Origin: Oscillospiraceae bacterium
Lineage (GTDB): Bacteria > Bacillota_A > Clostridia > Oscillospirales > Ruminococcaceae
Length of the DNA: 7,073 nucleotides
NCBI GenBank assembly: GCA_017440445.1
Contig: JAFSHE010000081.1
Span: forward strand, 1-7,073
Reading direction: 5' to 3'
The notes under the pieces were generated by a model. That model was not told the DNA's origin. It ran no database searches and saw nothing but the letters and a program-made list of their open reading frames with translations. Positions 4,076 to 7,073 of the stretch are shown here, piece by piece. The position numbers and the translations under genes are program-made. Positions within the stretch are counted from its first letter, which is position 1; each line of letters opens with the position of its first letter.

Positions 4076-6216
4076 TGGGACTTACCAAGACCTCCACAGG
4101 GATATCTGCGATGGACGGCGGACTGTCAGTCAGAAAGCGCTCGTCCGAGGAAAAGGTGATAGCCGTAGCGGGAAATCCCAATGTGGGCAAAAGTACGCTG
4201 TTCAACAGCCTTACAGGGATGAATCAGCATACGGGAAACTGGTCGGGAAAGACTGTTTCCGTGGCACAGGGCAATTTTTCCACAGATAAGCACGATTTTG
4301 TACTGGTGGATATCCCTGGGACATATTCGCTTATGCCGCACTCCGCCGAGGAGGAGGTAGCCCGCAGCTTTCTCTGCTTCGGCAAGCCCGACGGAGCGGT
4401 GGTGGTGTGTGATGCAGCCTGCCTTGAGCGAGGTATCAGCCTTGCTCTCCAGGTGATGGAGCTTTGCCCGAAAACCATCATCTGCGTTAATCTTATGGAT
4501 GAGGCGAAGCGCAAGGGTATACGTATCGACCTGAAGCAGCTTGAAAAGCGCCTCGGAGTACCTGTTGTGGGGACCTCCGCACATGATAAAAAGACCCTTA
4601 AGCCGCTTGCTGAGGCTCTGGATATGTTGGCGGATGGCAGCGTTTCCGTATCCCCGCATGAGGTACGCTATACAGCGGAGGTGGAGGCCGCCTGCGCCTG
4701 CGTGGAGCGCTCTGTCCGACGCAGACTTGGAAAGGAGATATCTCCACGCTGGCTTGCGCTCAGGCTGCTTGAAAATGACAAGGCTCTGTGCCGTGAGATA
4801 GAGCGGCGATACGGTATCGACCCACGCACGGACGAGGACCTTTCTCTCGCTGCGGAGCATGGACGGGAGCTGCTTGCAGGCGCTGACATCACCCTTGACA
4901 GATACAGGGATATAGTGGCAGAGTGTATGATAAGGACAGCCGAGGATATCTGTCGTGGTGCGGTAAAATATGAGCGCAGTGCCGCAGACAGCTTTGACAG
5001 GCGGGCGGACAGGATACTTACAAGCAGACGTTTCGGTTATCCGATAATGCTTGCACTGCTGCTTGTGGTGTTCTGGATAACGGTGACGGGCGCAAATTAC
5101 CCATCGCAGTGGCTGTCCGATGGTCTGTTCCGGCTTGGTGACAGGCTGTCTGAATTTCTTGTGTTTATCGGTTCTCCTGAATGGCTGAGAGGGCTGCTGG
5201 TGGACGGTGCATACAAGGTGCTTGCATGGGTGGTATCAGTTATGCTGCCGCCTATGGCGATATTCTTCCCGATGTTTACGCTGTTGGAGGACTCAGGCTA
5301 TCTCCCGAGGATAGCGTACAATCTCGACCGACCTTTTAAAAATTGCAATGCCTGCGGAAAACAGGCGCTTACGATGGCAATGGGATTTGGCTGCAACGCA
5401 GCGGGAGTTGTTGGCTGCCGCATAATCGATTCAAAGCGGGAGCGCCTTATCGCTATGCTGACAAACAGCTTTGTACCGTGTAACGGACGTTTTCCCACGC
5501 TTATTGCTATAATCTCCATGTTCTTTATGGGAAGCATAGGTGGATTTCTCGGCTCGGTGTGGTCGGCGGTGCTGCTTACACTGGTTATCCTGCTTGGAAT
5601 CGGGATGACCTTTGCGGTGTCTAAGCTGCTTTCGACAACGATACTCCGTGGTCAGCCCTCGGCATTTACACTGGAACTTCCGCCATATCGCAGACCGCAG
5701 TTTGGAAAGGTACTGGTGCGCTCGGTGCTTGACAGAACACTGTTTGTTCTCGGTAGGGCTGCTGCGGTGGCAGCACCCGCAGGCGCAGTTATATGGATAC
5801 TGGCAAACGTAACGGTGGAGGGGGCAACACTTCTGACGCATATTACGGGCTTTCTAGACCCGTTTGCACAGTTGTTTGGTCTTGACGGTGTGATACTCAC
5901 CGCTTTTATACTGGGACTTCCTGCGAATGAGATAGTTCTCCCGATAATTATAATGTCCTACATGGCTCAGGGGAGTATTACAGAGCTTTCTTTGCCGCAG
6001 ATGAGTGCGCTGTTCACCGAAAACGGCTGGACATGGGTAACTGCGGGCAGCGTTATACTGTTTTCGCTGATGCACTGGCCCTGCTCTACCACTATCCTTA
6101 CAGTGAAAAAGGAGGCGGGCGGCTGGAGGTGGGCTGTCGCATCGGCAGTGATACCGACACTGGTCGGTCTGATAGTATGCTTTCTGTTCTCAAATATCGC
6201 AGGAATGTTCGTCTGA
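4075..6216 (+). CDS. feoB: Ferrous iron transport protein B (GTPase-coupled Fe2+ permease)
   Basis: FeoB imports Fe2+ across the cytoplasmic membrane. The 713-residue protein begins with a short extension (1-26), then the G domain: G1 GNPNVGKST (33-41), G2 threonine T60 in NWSGKTVS, G3 DIPG (79-82), G4 NLMD (139-142), G5 TSA (167-169). A helical, charged GDI-like region runs to about 315, followed by the membrane domain with several hydrophobic segments between about 321 and 713. The first gate region reads GFGCNAAGVVGCR (437-449), where E. coli-type proteins have GCNVPAVMAAR. The matching cysteine segment is VPCNGRFPTL (467-476). The second gate half has LPANEIVLP (615-623) and HWPCSTT (667-673). 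I believe these variants are shared by many clostridial FeoB proteins. The gene is intact and ends 20 bases before the shared terminator hairpin. Identity is certain. Confidence 0.97.
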   Translation: MGLTKTSTGISAMDGGLSVRKRSSEEKVIAVAGNPNVGKSTLFNSLTGMNQHTGNWSGKTVSVAQGNFSTDKHDFVLVDIPGTYSLMPHSAEEEVARSFLCFGKPDGAVVVCDAACLERGISLALQVMELCPKTIICVNLMDEAKRKGIRIDLKQLEKRLGVPVVGTSAHDKKTLKPLAEALDMLADGSVSVSPHEVRYTAEVEAACACVERSVRRRLGKEISPRWLALRLLENDKALCREIERRYGIDPRTDEDLSLAAEHGRELLAGADITLDRYRDIVAECMIRTAEDICRGAVKYERSAADSFDRRADRILTSRRFGYPIMLALLLVVFWITVTGANYPSQWLSDGLFRLGDRLSEFLVFIGSPEWLRGLLVDGAYKVLAWVVSVMLPPMAIFFPMFTLLEDSGYLPRIAYNLDRPFKNCNACGKQALTMAMGFGCNAAGVVGCRIIDSKRERLIAMLTNSFVPCNGRFPTLIAIISMFFMGSIGGFLGSVWSAVLLTLVILLGIGMTFAVSKLLSTTILRGQPSAFTLELPPYRRPQFGKVLVRSVLDRTLFVLGRAAAVAAPAGAVIWILANVTVEGATLLTHITGFLDPFAQLFGLDGVILTAFILGLPANEIVLPIIIMSYMAQGSITELSLPQMSALFTENGWTWVTAGSVILFSLMHWPCSTTILTVKKEAGGWRWAVASAVIPTLVGLIVCFLFSNIAGMFV

Positions 6217-6236
6217 GGCACTTCTGAGAAACAACA

Positions 6237-6267
6237 CTCCCCGAGGGAAGAAAGTTCCTTCGGGGAG
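6237..6267. terminator. Shared terminator between convergent feoB and ECF gene
   Basis: A 13-bp stem with one G-T pair (6237-6249 with 6255-6267) has a five-base GAAAG loop. It lies between the feoB stop (6216) and the stop of the minus-strand gene (6275). On the plus strand a T-rich tail (ATTATTTTT) comes only about seven bases later; on the minus strand TGTTGTTT follows directly. It probably serves both genes. Confidence 0.8.
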
Positions 6268-6274
6268 CTTGATA

Positions 6275-6826
6275 TTATTTTTGAACTGCGTAGCAGTCGA
6301 AGCTTTTCAGCACCTTTGTGCGGGAGATTATCTGTATTATAATACAGCCGCATACCACACCGAATGCCCCTTGCAGAGCGTTTCCTGGGACGCTTGCGGC
6401 TGCTCCCTCAAAGCTTTTGCCGAGGAGGAGTGCGGCGTACAGATAGTAGCCGCCTATCATTATAAGCTCGCCTGTCACAGCGCCTGTTATATAGCCTGCG
6501 GCGAGCAGCTTTTCATTCTTTTTTATCATTGAATGTGCGATAAGCGAAGCGGCTACTGCTATAAGTCCCTTGATGACAAATGTTCCGGGGATGTAGTGCG
6601 CATAGCCTGTAAACAGGTCGGCCAGTGCTGAGCCTATACCGCCCGCAGCAAATCCGTAGACAGGCCCGAGTATCCACGCCCCGACAAGGATAAAGCAGTC
6701 TCCGAAGTTTACATATCCGTTAAGCGGCGAGGGTATCTGTATCAACATAGTGGATACGCATATAAGTGCCGCAAACATCGCTGCAACGCACAGTCTGATA
6801 AGCTTGTTGTTTTTTGTTGTTTTCAT
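6275..6826 (-). CDS. ECF transporter S component (substrate-binding membrane protein)
   Basis: It is an integral membrane protein that captures a vitamin or vitamin precursor and docks on a shared energy-coupling module (EcfA, EcfA', EcfT), none of which is in the window. The 183-residue length and five or six hydrophobic segments (about 10-30, 43-70, 80-100, 106-136, 143-167) fit. TM1 carries AxxxA spacing (VAAMFAAL, 14-21), the known EcfT contact. PLNGYVNFGD (34-43), GGIGSALADLFTGYAHY (62-78), PGTFVIKG (80-87) and PGNALQGAFG (147-156) match the ECF-ribofla_trS/HmpT/PdxU-like group. Hydroxymethylpyrimidine, pyridoxine or riboflavin are possible substrates; the sequence alone does not decide. 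AAGGAAG lies seven bases before the ATG. The leader is only about 15 bases, so no TPP or FMN riboswitch can help. Family call secure, substrate unknown. Confidence 0.88.
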   Translation of the reverse strand: MKTTKNNKLIRLCVAAMFAALICVSTMLIQIPSPLNGYVNFGDCFILVGAWILGPVYGFAAGGIGSALADLFTGYAHYIPGTFVIKGLIAVAASLIAHSMIKKNEKLLAAGYITGAVTGELIMIGGYYLYAALLLGKSFEGAAASVPGNALQGAFGVVCGCIIIQIISRTKVLKSFDCYAVQK

Positions 6827-6847
6827 CGTGTCACTTCCTTTTTTTAC

Positions 6848-6875
6848 ATTATAGCACGTTTTGGTGATATCTCAA
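6848..6875 (-). promoter_or_regulatory. Promoter of the ECF S-component gene
   Basis: TTGAGA (6875-6870) lies 16 bases before a perfect TATAAT (6853-6848) that is preceded by TGC (extended -10). Transcription would begin near 6841, next to the ribosome binding site. Confidence 0.75.
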
Positions 6876-6926
6876 TGCTCAGAATAATGTTAAATGATAA
6901 GACCAGTTTCCGCTTTTCTGCTGAGG

Positions 6927-6947
6927 GCATGATATCATTCATCATGC
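6927..6947. promoter_or_regulatory. Nested palindrome upstream of the right-edge gene, possible operator
   Basis: GCATGAT (6927-6933) and ATCATGC (6941-6947) form a perfect 7-bp inverted repeat around seven bases. Inside it is a second perfect palindrome, ATGATATCAT (6929-6938). It ends ten bases before the -35 at 6958, a position typical for an activator, and 51 bases from the divergent ECF -35. Binding is inferred from symmetry and place only. Confidence 0.4.
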
Positions 6948-6957
6948 TAATAATAAG

Positions 6958-6986
6958 TTGACAAACCGTTCTGATTGGTTTATACT
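6958..6986 (+). promoter_or_regulatory. Sigma-A promoter of the right-edge gene
   Basis: A perfect TTGACA (6958-6963) is 17 bases from TATACT (6981-6986). Transcription would start near 6993, giving a leader of about 54 bases. A weak 5-bp hairpin (7011-7015 with 7024-7028) is the only structure I see in that leader. Confidence 0.8.
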
Positions 6987-7046
6987 TTACTGTAATGATA
7001 ATTATATGGGGTCGGAGCAATAACTGACGGTTTCAAGGAGCAGAAA

Positions 7047-7073
7047 ATGGACATAAAGACCGATACAACTCAG
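7047..7073 (+). CDS. Start of an unidentified gene (cut by right edge)
   Basis: Only nine codons are visible, reading MDIKTDTTQ. The call as a gene rests on AAGGAG at 7035-7040, six bases before the ATG, and on the strong promoter at 6958-6986 aimed at it. It is transcribed divergently from the ECF S-component gene. Nine residues are too few to suggest a family. Confidence 0.7.

Noticed and set aside
4126..4860. Long minus-strand open frame of 244 codons
   Set aside because: It is antisense to the FeoB G domain, which has all five G motifs; a shadow of codon bias.
5431..5841. Minus-strand open frame of 136 codons rich in Arg, His and Cys
   Set aside because: It is antisense to the FeoB membrane domain, and its composition reflects the complement of hydrophobic codons.

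Overview
The window looks like chromosomal DNA of a motile, Gram-positive, anaerobic Clostridia member. My best guess is a Ruminococcus-like Oscillospiraceae/Lachnospirales relative. The guess rests on near-consensus sigma-A promoters, strong AGGAGG-type ribosome binding sites, a BspA-type leucine-rich-repeat protein with fibronectin III domains, a clostridial-style FeoB, an ECF transporter S component and a flagellin. No rRNA, tRNA, CRISPR array, insertion sequence or phage gene is visible. It reads as ordinary core and semi-accessory chromosome.

Left part (1-2208, minus strand): the N-terminal 219 codons of a flagellin run off the left edge. Upstream lies a 236-base gap with the flagellin promoter and a strong terminator. 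That terminator ends the next gene, a secreted protein with a signal peptide, five to six BspA-type leucine-rich repeats and two almost identical fibronectin III domains. This gene has a textbook promoter (TTGACA, 17 bases, TATAAT).

Middle (2320-3764, plus strand): a divergent promoter drives a two-gene operon. It encodes a nicotinamidase-family cysteine hydrolase (pncA-like) and ammonia-dependent NAD synthetase (nadE), and ends at a clean intrinsic terminator. Together they would deamidate nicotinamide and perform the last amidation step of NAD synthesis. The connecting enzymes (pncB, nadD) are not in the window.

Right part (3793-6267, plus strand): feoA and feoB, overlapping by one base in a TAATG junction, encode a ferrous iron importer. 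They converge through a shared hairpin on a minus-strand gene for an ECF vitamin transporter S component (6275-6826). Upstream of that gene, a divergent promoter with a nested palindrome leads into a gene of which only nine codons are visible (7047-7073).

I found no convincing new multi-gene system. The points most worth a second look are a 19-base motif shared by the regions upstream of the flagellin and the leucine-rich-repeat gene, the recently homogenised fibronectin III repeat, the variant FeoB gate motifs, conserved TLR5-contact residues in the flagellin, and the operator-like palindrome at 6927-6947.
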